Shown piece after piece: positions 1-12,868 of a stretch of DNA of 64,000 bases (position 1 is its first letter; each line of letters starts with the position of its first letter). This stretch comes from Escallonia rubra. Its lineage: Eukaryota > Streptophyta > Magnoliopsida > Escalloniales > Escalloniaceae. The stretch spans positions 186,001-250,000 of the forward strand of contig JAVXUO010002690.1 of the NCBI GenBank assembly GCA_033065855.1, given 5' to 3'. Made by a program: the position numbers and the translations under genes. The notes under the pieces were generated by a model. The model was not told the origin of the DNA. It was given only the letters and a program-made list of their open reading frames with translations, and searched no databases.

Positions 1-1594
1 GGTTCAGCTCCAACTCGGTCGTATTGAAGAGGAGACCAGGCGCTTGGCTAACATTCGTGAGGTATATATCACTAATTTGGCGTTCTGTTTTGCAAATTAG
101 CATGTGGGTTTTGCTGATTTGGTTGCATGGTGGTCTAAATTGTTGGTTCACAGTTCTTGGATAGGGTAAATGGAGTTTTAGTGGGTCTTAGGGTTTTGTG
201 ATTTGGGGATCTGAGAAAGTATGCTTGTGGGAATAGTTAACTTTTTTTAGGGGATTTAGGGTACTATTTTAAACAGGAAACTATGTACTAACTTTGTAGG
301 GTTTTTAGTTTCAATTAATGGGGTAAAGACTTAAAGTTTAATACTCTTGACGATACGGGTTAGTTTGTCAAAGAAATCTGTGGAAAATTGGTAGCCAAAG
401 TTATAGAACGAACTTGTAAGATCCAAAACATTTTCCCTTGCCTTTGTCACATAATTTCTCTTTCTTTTCATGTGATAAAAAGGAAAGAAAATTAATCACT
501 TGAAGTTGGAGCCTATGTTTTTAAATAAGGAAATACGACTTGTGGTGTTTTTTTCCATGAACTTCAGATTCTGGAAAAATTAATGACATGAAGGGGAACC
601 AATTTCGGTAAATCTGATCATCCCTTATTTTGGGTCTGTCTTTGAAAAGCATTTTTCTAAGATCTATAATTGCTAATTGATCCATTTAAGAGGGTGAGAA
701 TGTGTACCAAGTAGCTGCAATTTGTTGAAGACAGTAACTGGAAATCAGTTGTTTGCTGGATGCAATTTAGTTGAGTTGCTCATGAACTTGCTTGTCGCTC
801 TAGATTTATATCAGAACCGACTATTTGGATGGGTAAGGCTTCTAAATTAATTGTCCCTCTCCCTGTTTTGGTTAAAAATTCATTATGCCTTACTGATATA
901 CCTTTCCCTTAGAACAATAACTGGGTTTTACCTCAAGTGGGAAAAATCTATGGGCCTATACATAATCTAGAGAAGATGTAAGTGTAAGGTAATTTTCCAT
1001 ATATGGGTGGACAACGTGGTGTTAGGTAGCAAAAGTTTCAATTGCCGTCAGTAGTTTCCTTTGAATTAAAGATGGATGAACTACCAGGAACTTGAAGCAC
1101 TAGCAGATCCAATGAAGAAGGAAGTCTCGGTTGTCCGTAAGAAGATCGATTCTGTCAACAAGGAGTTGAAGCCTCTGGGACAGACCTGCCAGAAGAAGGT
1201 AAAAACGTTACAATCAATAATACTCATCTGTCTACATGAAGTTTATGGATGATACTGGTATGTTTTGCTTTAAGCATAAGAAATTTAATGACGACCATTT
1301 TGAGTTTTCAATTGAACCTATCACAGGAAAGAGAATACAAAGAAGCTCTTGAGGCTTTTAATGAAAAGAACAGGGAGAAAGTACAGCTAATTACCAGATT
1401 GATGGAGGTGAATTACAAGCTAACTTTTCTCGTACTTGAAACTAAGCGCGTTATTTGCTTATTACATGGTTCTTATATCTTTATTTATGTTTTGCATTTG
1501 AAATGTGCTGGTTGACCAGCTGGTGAGCGAAAGCGAGAAGTTGAGGATGAAGAAGCTCGATGAGTTGAGTAAGAGCATAGAAACGATACGCTGA
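1..1594 (+). CDS. DUF662 / RAB6-interacting golgin-like coiled-coil protein, 3' part (4 exons)
   Basis: The gene enters from the left edge, so its start codon and N-terminus are missing. Exons are 1-61 (frame starts at base 2), 1088-1198, 1327-1407 and 1520-1594 (stop TGA 1592-1594). All junctions are GT..AG, all introns are phase 0, and the visible part is 108 residues. The protein is charged and coiled-coil-like: VQLQLGRIEEETRRL, ELEALADPMKKEVSVV, LKPLGQTCQKK, FNEKNREKVQLITRLME, then LVSESEKLRMKKLDELSK near the end. This pattern fits the plant DUF662 family (PF04949), annotated variously as transcriptional activator or RAB6-interacting golgin (GORAB-like); neither role is proven by sequence. 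Family members are roughly 200 residues, so about half is seen. A candidate poly(A) signal lies at 1987-1992. Family call is from recalled homologues; exon structure is directly visible. Confidence 0.85.
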
Positions 1595-1986
1595 ATTATA
1601 ACCTAATGCTGATGATGACTAATTAGGTTTGTGTGATTGTTAGGACGACTTTTCTATTTATATATGGGTGCTTTGGGTTTGGTTGTATTCTATGTTTTTG
1701 TTGTTTGTTTAATGTCAGTAGCTTTTGTTGGAGCATTTTCTGATTTAGGTTGGGGAAATACCTTGTAAACAGGCTTGTAACTAAACATGTCAAAACTTTG
1801 GATTCTCTTCTCATTCTTTCTCCCTTTCTCTTTCCTTTCCCTTTCCATTCAGTTCCCAAGTGCCCTTCTGTTTCTATGCTACATGTGTGAAAGGAAGTAT
1901 GTCCTTTTACTGCCAAAATGGTATTGTACCATTTGTATGTAATCAATGGCATTTAATGAACTTGTTATCCTCAGCAGGCCATTTGC

Positions 1987-1992
1987 AATAAA
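1987..1992 (+). terminator. Candidate poly(A) signal of the DUF662-like gene
   Basis: AATAAA about 390 bp after the stop codon, within AT-rich 3' UTR-like sequence. Position is plausible for a plant 3' end; there is no transcript evidence. Confidence 0.35.
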
Positions 1993-4000
1993 TGTAGTTT
2001 TCTGGAGATCATTCAGTATCTAAATATTGGATGACTCAACACTTCATTGAAGTCATGATTAAGTTACAACGGAGTCCAGAAGTTATATTGGTTTGATTTC
2101 ATGGCAAGTGTGTAGCAGCATATTAGAGCTGTCTGATGCCAAGACATAATTTTTGTCAAAGCAATGTGCAGTGTCAGAAAACATGGGCAGTGTTACACAT
2201 TGAATGTTGAATATGATATGACAACACTAGAGATGTTGGACGTAGCTGCAATTGGGGTTGTACCGAAATGCTTTTGATGCTTGTACCTTTCGGTGGTGGT
2301 GTTTTACCAAAATCCTTTGATGCTTGTACTTTCTGGTGGTGATGTCGTATCAAAATGCTTTGATGCTTGTACCTTTCTGCTGTTGCGTTCCTAGTAGGTC
2401 TTTGTTCTACTTGCATACAAATCTACCATCAAGAGTAGAGTCATTAACACTAGTGATGATGGTATATACACCCACAAACAAATTGATCATTTGACCTTGT
2501 TCAAATTGGTACAAGCATGTTCATGTGCAATCATGGTAATGGATTTCAGGGGAAGGAATTAAGTTTGCACTAATATTTCCAACCGGTCGCTCTACTCAGA
2601 GTAGAAAAACTGGTCAGAAATCATCAACACAAGCTCTATTCTTTGCGTAGCAGTGAAGTTCTCTGCATCTGCATCTGCGTTTCCTTTTTCTTTTTTTCTC
2701 CTTCCTTTTCTCTTTATATCGCCTTTGGACTGCCAACTTTACTAAAAGTCTTGATCTTTCTCATAAAGAATCATATTCTTGCAACTCTTAGCCGATGCTG
2801 TCTAGATAAACCTTCTCACTATTATTTCTGCACTTAAATAGAAATTACTGGTTATTGCCTAAGAAAGGAAAACCTTCGCCACGAAAAAGTGCAAAAGCGA
2901 AAAGTATGATAGTCCATATGAACTTTATTTTCCCTTTTGTTTTAATTAAAACAATGATGATATTAGTGATCAGGTTCCAAGTAAAAATAACTTATCCGAT
3001 ACAAAGAATCGTTCCACGTGGTAGGAAGAAAAAATTGGTTGGCGAAAAGGAAAAGGAGAAAGATTTGAGCTTAGTTAAATGTTTGTTTGCGTTTAGTTCC
3101 TTCATAAATTATCATTTGTATCACAGGTTTGAGGAAGTTCAGTATTGTTCTATTAGTCGAGCTATTTTTTGGACGAGTCCCGTCGGTTAGCCTGCCTTGC
3201 TGGGGGGAGCCGCATTTTGGTGTAAATGGATTGAGTTATCCCGTCTTTGCAAGATTTTTCACACCTTCGTGCTCACGTTTCTGTTTTTGGATCACCATAG
3301 AACTTGTGATTGTGACGGGGTTCTTGGTTTTCTATGCTTTATTCAGTTAATGTGTTGGTATTATGTGTGATTTTCATTATAACACATGTTTGTATTGTGG
3401 CTCATCCTCAACTTTCCATAAAGTGGGTAAGACATGGGATGCTCTTTCCTCCCAAAACTGAAGAGAAAAATGGGGACGAAACGAAGCTCATCCATGACCA
3501 CTTCATTAAATTTCTTAGCCCCTCGTCATTCTGCCTTGTTTTCCTTTATAAATTACAAGCAAAGGGATGGAAATCTCCTCTGAATTGTCTTCCTTTAATC
3601 CATTTATTTATTCTCCCTCCTACCATGACCAACTGATCTGGAACTGACTTGCGTTAAATTCAATGCTCTGGTGACGTTTGGGTCAACTATTGTAACTGCT
3701 ACAACTATCATTTGGGCCCGTTTCTTTATGACGTCTTTATCCAAGTAGAAAGTAGTGGCTAACCTGAGAGCGAGGATGAGACAAAGTTGGAAACAATGTG
3801 CGTTGGTCCATCAATAATTATGCTACTTCCGTCAAAAACAATCAGAGTGGAAGCACGAGCTGTTCCCTCAAGTTTATGCAACCTTATGCTTTCATAAATT
3901 GAAATGATTTGCAGCAGCAACATAACGACCCAAGTAAAAGTTGCTGCCCCCTAGTGGTTGGCCAACGACTCCTTAGCCAAAAACTTGTGTGCTACAAAAT
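1993..4000. other. Intergenic, no gene recognised
   Basis: AT-rich sequence. A threefold imperfect repeat lies at 2259-2395. A basic-residue open frame at 2855-3070 (lysine/arginine-rich) has no recognisable domain and no supported splice sites, so it is not called as a gene. Confidence 0.5.
2259..2395. repeat. Imperfect tandem repeat, about 3 units
   Basis: The phrase TTTGATGCTTGTACTTTC (with small changes) occurs three times at a spacing of roughly 50-57 bp, each followed by a GGTGGTG- or GCTGTTG-like stretch. Repeat is visible directly; no function suggested. Confidence 0.7.
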
Positions 4001-4001
4001 T

Positions 4002-4795
4002 AAGGGGTACAATTTTGTGGGTTGGGTTGGGTTCGGACCCAAGTTAATTCATGTGCTTTTAAAACACTAATCACTTTAATCGAAGAAGAAAGTGATTTAA
4101 TTTAGTCGGGTTAGGTTTGAAGAATTAAGTTGCTGAAAACAAAGTAAGAATTTTTTATATTAAGCAAAAACAAAGAGGTGATGAATGTTTGACAGCGACG
4201 GTGGCCATGACGGCTGATGGTTAGTGATCGTCGGATGCGGCAACGAGCGACATGCTGCTGTTAGCAAAGTGGTGGCGGAAGAGGTTTTTTTGTGTGTGTG
4301 GGTGGGTGGGGGGGGGGGGGGAGGTGATGATAGCCTGCGGCGACGGCCGATTGTTGATGGTGGCATGCAGTGGTAGCCTCGCCATGGTGGCCGGCGGCAG
4401 ATGTCAGAAGTTGACGGTTGGCAGCAGATGTCGGCGCTGGGGTCGGCGGATGACGGTGGAGAAGGCTGCCAAAATTGGAGTCAAGGGCCGGTAGTCCAGG
4501 AGGTCACGACATATAGCTGCGGAGGTTGGCGGTGGCTACAGTCGGTGGTCGACCCCGGTGGTTGCTAGTGGTGACAGCCGACGATGGATGGTAGTACGAT
4601 GTCATGTGGTAGCCGGTGGTTCTTATTTTGTGAAATTTACAAACCAAACTTGAAAGTTTATTGGGTTTTGAAACTCAATACAACTTAACTCGTTTTAAAA
4701 TTGAACCAACTCATCCTAATCCGTTTCATAACTAAGTGGGTTGTGTTCCGTAAAAACTAACATTATATTGGGTTGGACCCAACTTGCACACCCGT
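4002..4795. mobile_element. Degenerate hAT-like non-autonomous element
   Basis: Starts AAGGGGTACAATTTTGTGGG and ends with the roughly inverse CCCAACTTGCACACCCGTG. Both ends carry GGGTTGGGTTC / GGACCCAA stretches, and the middle is GC-rich without a long conserved frame. This matches the layout of the better preserved hAT element at 15502-16582. No clean 8-bp target duplication was found, so borders are approximate. The poly(G) run at 4309-4321 lies inside. Confidence 0.4.
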
Positions 4796-5110
4796 GAAAA
4801 TATCTGAGCCTCTTTGTTGAGATGCTTTCCTTGTTCTTCAAGATTTCGAACAAAAACAACAAAATTTAAGAATATGAGAAGAGCTCATATTGTACGTAAT
4901 TTGCTGCTTCATTTTGTACTATTTGCCAAAACTAAGTAGGATGAGCCTTTTGTTCTAATGGTACAGAAAGTATGATATTCTTTTCTCTTTTGTGAGTGGG
5001 CAGTTGTGGGGGACTGGGAGGGGTTTGGTTTAAATTTTATCTATTTATTTTGTTAAATTTTTGCTTCTAATCTTCTAATAAATCGCTTACAGAGAGAAAT
5101 AGCAGAAGAC
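4796..5110. other. AT-rich intergenic, nothing recognised
   Basis: No conserved frame, RNA gene or repeat border was seen here. Confidence 0.5.
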
Positions 5111-5114
5111 TTTG

Positions 5115-5370
5115 AACCAACTTAGCTTACTCCGCGGAGCATGCTCAAGCACTAGCTATCCGAGAGGCACGGGATGAAGAGCTACACTCGAAGTTTTAAA
5201 AACAAAATTAAACGTAGTCAAGCGGATGGCTTTAGATAAAGAGTGGACTGGTTTAATTCTTCCTATTTTGCATGATATCATGAATTTAGGTGGTAGGCTT
5301 GAAGTTCGTAAAATCCAGCAGGTACTAGAGCAAGAACGGCGGCCGCTCACAATTAGACCAAGAAAGCTCT
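5115..5370 (+). pseudogene. LINE RNase H domain relic
   Basis: Two frames read as pieces of the RNase H domain at the C-terminal end of plant LINE polyproteins: AEHAQALAIREARDEE from 5134 (the 'AEA.A...A' helix), then after a frameshift LNVVKRMALDKEWTGLILPI and LHDIMNLGGRLEVRKIQQVL ('vv..L', 'i..DI..L', 'v.Re' region). The expected acidic residue of the second motif is lost, and the frame is broken by stops. A retroelement fragment is the best explanation; borders and TSD are not visible. Similarity is by pattern only. Confidence 0.5.
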
Positions 5371-6299
5371 GGAAAAAGATTGTCACATTTTGGTGTTTGC
5401 TGGTTTCAAAGGGCTTACCTCTTCCTCGGTCAAGTAGAGACTTTTGACTGGGGTTCTTTGTCCATGGATTTGCTTTGTTCTGGACCTCATGGTCATGGTA
5501 TACGAGTCTTATTCAAATATCTATCTCCATCTCTCAAACGTCTTTGGAACTACAACTCCTTGCAGTCCCCACTCTCGATTCTTGTCAACTATATTAACTA
5601 GTAATAAACACCAAGGAGGCCAACACAGCCATTGTCTGGTAACTCTGAGGGCGTGGCCTCATATATGCATTGAGACACAAAGACCCCATTTGACAAGTGT
5701 TTTCATTTTCAGTTTACATCAGAGAGAGAGAGAGAAGAAGGGGGAGGGGGGGATCACCATAGGATAGCCGAAGGAGTCACCCTCCGCACATGAGCATATC
5801 TAATAAGTCCAAAGACATCCCCCTCTTAATTCTTTGACCAATACAAGGGAAAAAGAAGAAAAAAAAAAACTCAACTTGTTTCCATAATTCTGCATCAACC
5901 ATATATCTACCCCAAGCGCATTTAATTGGAGTGCATGTCAAACTAAGTTTGCTTGTACGGCACATTTACGTACAATATATATATTGCCAAGAACTTAATC
6001 CTTTGCTATCTCGAGAAGAAAATATGTTGGGGGGGAGCTTCTAGCTTAACTCTCACTTCTTCAAAGCATTGACTGCCCTGCCCAAGGCTGTGCAGTCCAG
6101 GTGGCGTAGCCCCCTCCAGTTGCCCGATTCTTGCAGCCCCACCGTGGGTCGGCAGTCGCACTTCAGGTCCTGTTCTCGTAGCCCAACCGTTGGATATTGT
6201 CTTTCAATTCTTACATGTGGAATAGCTAATATTTTTATCATATATTTCAAAAAGGATTTGCTTCACGTGATGGGAAACCAAACTCATGATATAAGGAGG
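5371..6299. other. Intergenic, no gene recognised
   Basis: Mixed sequence with a short GA repeat near 5720-5735 and a GC-richer stretch at 6060-6190 that I cannot assign. No supported gene. Confidence 0.45.
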
Positions 6300-6901
6300 T
6301 GTTAAAAAATTATAACCTAGCTAGTTTAGGTGGTAGATAAATTCTTTCCTAGATAGTTTAGGTGCATTATTCAGTTAATAGCAATAGGCATGGTATGGTT
6401 TCATTAGGATGATCTTCACCAACTTCTTTTCTTATAAAATGAGAACTTTGCCGAAGGTTTAGACACACCAAAACACCAACACTGAAGAACATTTAGCAAT
6501 TGAGAGCTAAATACGGTGATATACCGTGAGTTAACAACCAAGAGGGAAAAAAGAATGTTAGGCATTTAGAACTTATAATGGTAACTTAAATGCTAGAGTC
6601 TTAAGTGTTTTTGTAATAACACTAGTGAGTGAGAAAAATCAGAGAGTTTTTTTATTCACTCAGAAAAAAAATAGTAAGGTGAGTTCGGGTATGATGAAAT
6701 TTTGTCTGAGTGACTAAATGAAAGTTCCCTTATAACTTCTTCACTCTATAGTGCACATTTTCGCTGTCTTCCCTGTGGATGTAAGTAAGACGCCGAATCA
6801 CGTTAAATATATGTGTCCATATTTTTATTTGTGATAGTTTTTATATCTTTTTTTTCTTTGTTGTGCTGATTGTACCTGTTTTAGAGATTTGAATTTCAAC
6901 A
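6300..6901 (+). mobile_element. Probable Ty1/copia solo LTR
   Basis: Begins TGTTAAAAAATTATAACC and ends TTTCAACA, the TG..CA pattern of LTRs. A TATA-like TTATAAAATG lies near 6431. The segment CTGTGGATGTAAGTAAGACG followed by CCGAATCACGTTAAAT (6773-6809) resembles the R/U5 block common in plant copia LTRs. No PBS follows and no matching 5-bp TSD was found, so it could be truncated; ends are inferred. Confidence 0.45.
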
Positions 6902-9900
6902 CCAACCAGGGTTCCACTTCGTCTGAGCCTTAGAACTGCAGTGGAGTAGTAAAAAAGGATAGCACCGATTTAGTTACAAGAGAGAACTGCAGTGGTGTTT
7001 TGTGATTGGTTGTTTTTTTTCTTAGTATTTATCTTGTTCTAGGCTTAGTTGTCTTGTTTTTTAGTTAGTATTATCTTGTATATATATTTTTATGTTTAGT
7101 TGGTTAGTTTGTCTTTATGATCTTAGTTTTCTTTTAGTTGCTCACTTGGATAGGGATGTCATCAATTTAGTTGTCTTTTACTTTTTGGCTACTTCATGTA
7201 TATTCGGTCTCAAAAATAATCCTGGTATATATTCTCGACTTCTATATATATAAAACAAAAGGTTCAGGTTTTAGAACAAAATGGAGAAGGATTCGACTGT
7301 TTTCGATCACCTTTTGTTATGTGTAATTGGTTGAGGCCATTTATACCGGGGTGTGTATTTTTGGGTCATCAAAACCCTTCCAAAGTGGTCAATGCTTCAG
7401 CTTAGATCCTTATTCCGACTCACACTTATGTCGTGCGCTTTCATAGTACGTGTCAACTTTACTGATCTTCTGCTTTCACTCCCGCTCGACAAACTGAGAG
7501 CTTGGGTTAAACATTTGCTACAAGAAATGCCTAATACATAATTCTTCACTAAGATGCATTTTATACTACCCCCCACCTCACCCCACCTCAACACCCCAAC
7601 CCCAACCCTATTTCTTGTTCTTCATTTTTACAGTTATAGCGTTATAAAGTTAACCATCATAGTATAGTAGTATGCTTTTTAGGGGAAATACAAGCATTGA
7701 AGTTTGCAAGCTTGCTCAAAAAATGGTGACTTGTGTTATCTCTTGGATAAAATCATGCTCCTTTTGGTATTCTAACATGTATCTTCACTTTTAAAAAGGT
7801 TAATAAAACTCAAATCATCCTTCCGTCTCGTCATATTTTAGTAGGCCGTGGTGGTCTTCACTTTGATCGGGCCGTGAAAGACTCACACTTTAGGCCGAAA
7901 TTAATTTCTGGGTTGGTCCAGTATACTAGGTGCTGCAAAGGGGTTGGGCCAGCGGTGTATAATTGCCCAAGTATAAAGCAAATGGGGGATCCGAAGGTTG
8001 ACCCATATTTGGAAAAAACAAACATCATAAGGATAAATGACAGTGCTCCCAGAAAACTTTCTTTAGGAATGTGTTACGATGAATTTTTTTTTAAATGTAT
8101 TGCAAAATTCTATCATTTTAAAATCCGTGCAGTGCAAATTAAAAAGTTTAATGTCTGGCAACTTTTGCGTTCATAAAAACAAGTTATTGCAAGTGAATTG
8201 CTAACACAAAAGACATCAGTATAGATGGCAGAAATTGAAAAAAGAAGAAAGAGCGATGAACGATTGAAAAAGTAGAAAGAAATGTGGCGCAAAAAATAGA
8301 CTTGAATTGTGAAAGGTGACTTCTATAGTGGAGTTTGCAAAAAAAAAACTAATTAAAGTGGTTATTTGAGTCGGAGATTTTGGCCCCCTAAATCTCTTGT
8401 TCAATTCCCTCCTAAAATTTCTCAAATTCACTCTTGCACTTCCCAAATAGTGCCTTCAGTCAAAGTAAAATCTCAGTTGAATGACAAACAAGTTTATTCT
8501 TTTCGGATGAGAAAAATAACAACTAAATATTAGGTCTCAAAACAAGTAGATGGCTAATCGCATTTTAGTTGGATTTTGTTATCTTTTGACGAAACACACG
8601 TGATTTTGTTATCCAATGATGTTACTGTCGTTCTAAACACATGATAACCGCTCTTGCCTGTACGGATCCATTTAATTGGATCAATGAAGCGAATCCGTTC
8701 TTTAGTCATCCTTACAAACGGTCGATTCTAGCCCAAACTTTACAACCCACCGATCACAACCATGAACTGATTCACGACCCCGTATACTTATCGCATTAAA
8801 CACAAATTAAAGGAGATTGTAGCAAGGCATAAATAATGGAAGCCAAACCATGGATAAATCAATTACAAGTTTGGTTGCATCGTAAAAACAAGATAGTAGT
8901 CATACCATAGTACAGCATGGCCAATCATTCCAAACTCGGGCCAATCACACCGACATGGATAGCCATTTCCCTCATAATACAAAGGCATTACAGATCCTAG
9001 GTTTGATTTTGTGAACACTCCTCAATCCTCATGAAGCACCTCTAGACTAAATGGAAAGAACCCATCACAATCTGTAGACATAGAATATCATGATTGATTA
9101 ATTATGTTCTTTCTAAGTATGTGTATGGGAAAGGGAAAGGTATTGTCTCCTAACAAGAGGATGATTTGCATGTCCCCTGCGATGGCGACCTCTATGAATA
9201 TCATAAGATTTCTTCACATGGTTTCGTGTATTTTATTGGGTTTAATGGAAGAGAAAGGACAACATGCACAAACGCTACCGCGGGCCGACTGCCTTGTTGC
9301 TAAAAGTAAATCACGACGTGGAGTAGACATGACAAAAAAAAAATGCTCATACTCGCGGGTCTACTCAACCCAATGCAAAAATTGGGTATAGCATTAAAAA
9401 CAACCTGCTAGATTTTGACCTGTACATGAACTGAGTGAGGTTCGAATTGGGTCGGGGACGGGTTACCCGGGTTTACGCGAATTTTGATGACATATATAGT
9501 TTAGCCCAGTTTTAGGGTTTGGAGATATATTCTTCATCTCTTTTACTCTGCCGCCGCACCAACCTTCTCTTTATCACTCTGTCACCGCCACTCTTTTCGC
9601 CACTCAACAGTCATACACTGGTCCAAGTCGCAACCCCTTCGCCCCCCCTCTCTAACTCCCACTTAACAGTCACACCACTCTAAGTCGACGCCCCTCTCTC
9701 TCTCTAATTCTCGCTCACAGTCACATATTGTACTACTCTGCAACTCACGATAACTCCTTCGTCCGAATTCTCATCTTCGGTCTGTAACCACAACACCACC
9801 GACCACCGTAATCAACTTTGCTCTCTTGTTGCTTCAGCATTGTCACTGCCCACTCTTTACCGTCAACTGAATATCTTTTTTTTTTATTTTTTTGGTACAT

Positions 9901-10589
9901 GCCGTCAAAATAAAGCTGATAAAAAAACAAAATTTTGAAATTTGGCCAGTTTATCATCGGGTGTATTGGGTTGCGGTGTAGGATACGAATATGGGAAAGT
10001 TCTACCCCAAAAAAAATTGAATAATTTTTGCCAAGACCCGTTATACTCGTACCCATCTGAGTATTATCTAACCCGTTTGCAAGCCGTAACGGGGATAAAG
10101 TTGATTTGGAAATGAGGGGCACTAGAAAAGTATGATGTCATGGTTGAAGCCATGTCATTCGTTGGAATTAAGGATTTTTTTTATGTCAAAGTAATTTGAA
10201 AATATGAAAAGTAAGAAAGTTGAGAAAAAAAAAATAAGGATGAAAAGTATCAAAGACCTATGTGGTCAAGAATCCTCAAACTACTGTAATAGTTTTGATG
10301 ACAATTGATTATCACTGAAGTTTTTTTGGTTAAAATTGTTAAATTATAGTGACAATCTTTTACCGTCATAATGTAATTAGCTTCATTTTTCTGTCACAAT
10401 AGGTACCTCATCCAACAAAGGATCCTAGATCGATTTATGTCAAAGTGAAATCCCATAACATGTTAAGTAGATAACAATTTAGTGAACAAATATATTCTCA
10501 TGCTAATAGGCTACTTATAATAGCGTAAAATAAAATAAAAAATAACTACTACTCGAATTGTAAGAAGATGCCTAAAACCCTCCTCCTAA
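6902..10589. other. Intergenic, no gene recognised
   Basis: Mostly AT-rich sequence. Between about 9420 and 10090 both flanks carry degenerate GGGTCGGG / ACCCGGGT and AGACCCGTT / TAACCCGTTT motifs, like the ends of hAT-type elements elsewhere in the window, but no clean terminal repeat or target duplication could be placed. Open frames here lack recognisable domains. Confidence 0.4.
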
Positions 10590-10679
10590 TATAGCGACAT
10601 ATAATAACTTTGAAAAAGTATTATCAGTGATAATAAAAAGTTCACTAAAAATATTTAATAACTATTTATTCTCGCTATA
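10590..10679. mobile_element. MITE, TATAGCGA family, shortened copy
   Basis: Ends TATAGCGACATATAATAA and TTATTCTCGCTATA are inverted. The 3' half (GTTCACTAAAAATATTTAAT) aligns with the 139-bp copies at 12869-13007 and 31426-31564. At 90 bp it appears internally deleted. Confidence 0.5.
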
Positions 10680-12401
10680 ACAACGGGTTATAAGCATTTT
10701 TCTACGATTCGAGTAGTAAAAAAAAAATTCAAAGTAAAATTGACAAAAACCGAACAACAAGAAGGTGTTGGGTTGGATGGGGTCATTTTTCATTATCTCC
10801 TTGCCCTCGTTATGAGGGTCTCGTAAGTCGTAAGAGCGAGCCTTGCACCACTGCACGTCAACCTGGGTCGTTCAAATGTCTCGTGAAACTCAAGGGCAAA
10901 TGCGAAGAAAAGAGTCAAAGGCTCTCCCACACTGGAAGAGGAAGAGGATCCTATGTGAAGTACGTATGACCGACATGGAGATCGAGGCTGACAAAAATCT
11001 CTGACTGCATCTGAAACGTGGTTGTGGGGGGGGGGGGGGGGGGGGGGGGTGTGGGGAGGGATTGAATCGCAATTCGCAAGCACGTGGCGTGGGGGCTCGA
11101 CCCATATTTTGGTTGTATGCCCAATGCACCGTAAAAGGAGTACTATTGTTCTAAGTAGAGGCCACTTGGTCCCTTGTTTTGTCGGTAATGGTTACTTGTC
11201 TTTGGCAGCTTGGTGCAAGAGAAGCCTGTGGCACCTTTTTTTTTTGTTTTTGTGTACAGTGAAAGCTTCGGAAGATATCAAGTGCTTGTTGCGATTGTGT
11301 GGATCAATTCTGTGCTACGTGCAGCATTATCAATTACAAGTATATATATTACATATAAATGAGAGTGAAATTTACAAAATAATAAGGAGAACAAACATGT
11401 AAGGGAAAAAAAAATTGAACTCGAGACTTTACATTATTTTATGCTTTAAAAGTTCGAGCATTAGAAAATAGGTCTAACATAAGAGTGAGTTCACCACAAA
11501 GAGCTTATGTATATAGTGGTTTAACATTATAAAGCATTATATGTGTTGCATGCCTGAAAAGGTTTAGAGATACCTTCTATCTACCCATGAAACGACAAAC
11601 TACGAACTATAAAGCGCTAAATTCATGACCGTAGACGATCGACCCAAGGCACCTGATCAAGGAGGCTATAGAAATATGCCGCTGGGTGGAAAGAGTCGAA
11701 CTGAAGAGGAAAAGTACGTAGCTGGAGTTGTATATAGCTAATTTGATTTGATTATCGAGACAGGCTTGATAAGTTCATGGACTTCAAATGCCTTCAAGCC
11801 TACTTTGCCTGCCTCGTATACCTTGAGCGATCACAACCCCATGGAACTTAGTAGTGTGATTTCTTTTCATCCCTAAAGCAGTATTACAAGCTAGCTAGCG
11901 CGCTCCACTCGGTTACAATTTATTTTATTCTTATATTCTTAGCAATACTAATTAACTTGTTTGGCCACCACTTTTGGAATTACAAATAAACTAAAAACTA
12001 TTTTAGAAACACTTTGAATACTATTGCTTAACTCAATTATATGTCAAAATGAGTGGAGCAAAGTACATTGATATTTTCAAGGAGTCAATGAATAGCGGTT
12101 GAATTTGGTCTTTTTTAAAAAAAAAATTAAAAAGGTAACCAAACAAAAATTGAGGTTTGAAATAACGAAACTGAAAAAAAAAAAATGGTAAGTATACTGC
12201 GCGTTATCAATAACAGTGTGTATTTTGTCAAAGCAGCCTACCTAGTGAATTATTTTCAAGTCGGGCGAGTACATTATAAACAGTTATAGACATAGACAAG
12301 TGATATCACCTCAGCATACAGTAGATAGCACGTCACCTTTAATTTTGTGATCGTAATCATAATGTAGATTTCACTTCTTAGCATTATTCTGAGTCAAATT
12401 G
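10680..12401. other. Intergenic, no gene recognised
   Basis: Contains a 24-base G homopolymer (11026-11049) within a GC-richer stretch at about 10780-11120 that opens frames on both strands; no domain is recognisable. The rest is AT-rich. Confidence 0.45.
11026..11049 (+). repeat. Poly(G) run of 24
   Basis: An uninterrupted run of 24 G is read directly. Such a tract can form a G-quadruplex and is also prone to sequencing length errors. Confidence 0.9.
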
Positions 12402-12750
12402 GAGTGTACATGTTTGTTGGCTTTGGGATTCCTCTCCATCTCCGTTGGATCAGATAAAAATCGCGGCAGTAATATAAACTGTCATCTTATGCGGTCACTG
12501 GAACTGATGCCCCGTTGCATCTTCTCCATCCTTTTACCATTTGATATGAATTTTCAGAATTCAACAATGGTAATACTTGTATGTTTACTGCTTTCCTCCA
12601 AAGTCATGTTATTCGTGCATGTGCTTTCTTTGTTGTACCTTTCAGGGCCAAACGTTAGTTTGTGCTATTTTAGTTTGTAAATTATTGTCTTGGTAATATA
12701 ATTTTTGTTCGACAGAAAAAAAAAAAAAAAAAAAAGAGTGTACATGTTTG
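12402..12750 (+). mobile_element. Retroposed insert: poly(A) tail with 15-bp target duplications
   Basis: A 319-bp insert (12417-12735) ends in a run of about 20 A and is flanked by identical copies of GAGTGTACATGTTTG (12402-12416 and 12736-12750). Poly(A) plus a roughly 15-bp TSD is the mark of LINE-type target-primed retrotransposition. The body has no tRNA-like A/B boxes and no recognisable LINE coding sequence, so a 5'-truncated retroposed mRNA end (processed pseudogene) or a SINE of unknown family fits best. The identical TSDs and clean A run suggest a fairly recent insertion. Confidence 0.85.
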
Positions 12751-12868
12751 GAAGAAAACAGGTGGATTAAATACACACCTTTCTAATTAAGTTTACATCA
12801 TTTTGTCGCCAAAGACTTAGAATTTGCCACTAGGATTTCGAATTGCATAGAGATAGCTAGAACTTCTA

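Noticed and set aside
2855-3190. Lysine-rich frame as an exon of a nuclear protein
   Set aside because: Only the first 18 codons look basic; the rest is ordinary AT-rich sequence and no flanking exons or clear splice sites were found.
9420-10090. Another hAT element from GGGTACCC-like motifs
   Set aside because: The motifs are present but neither terminal repeats nor an 8-bp duplication could be placed, so no element was called.
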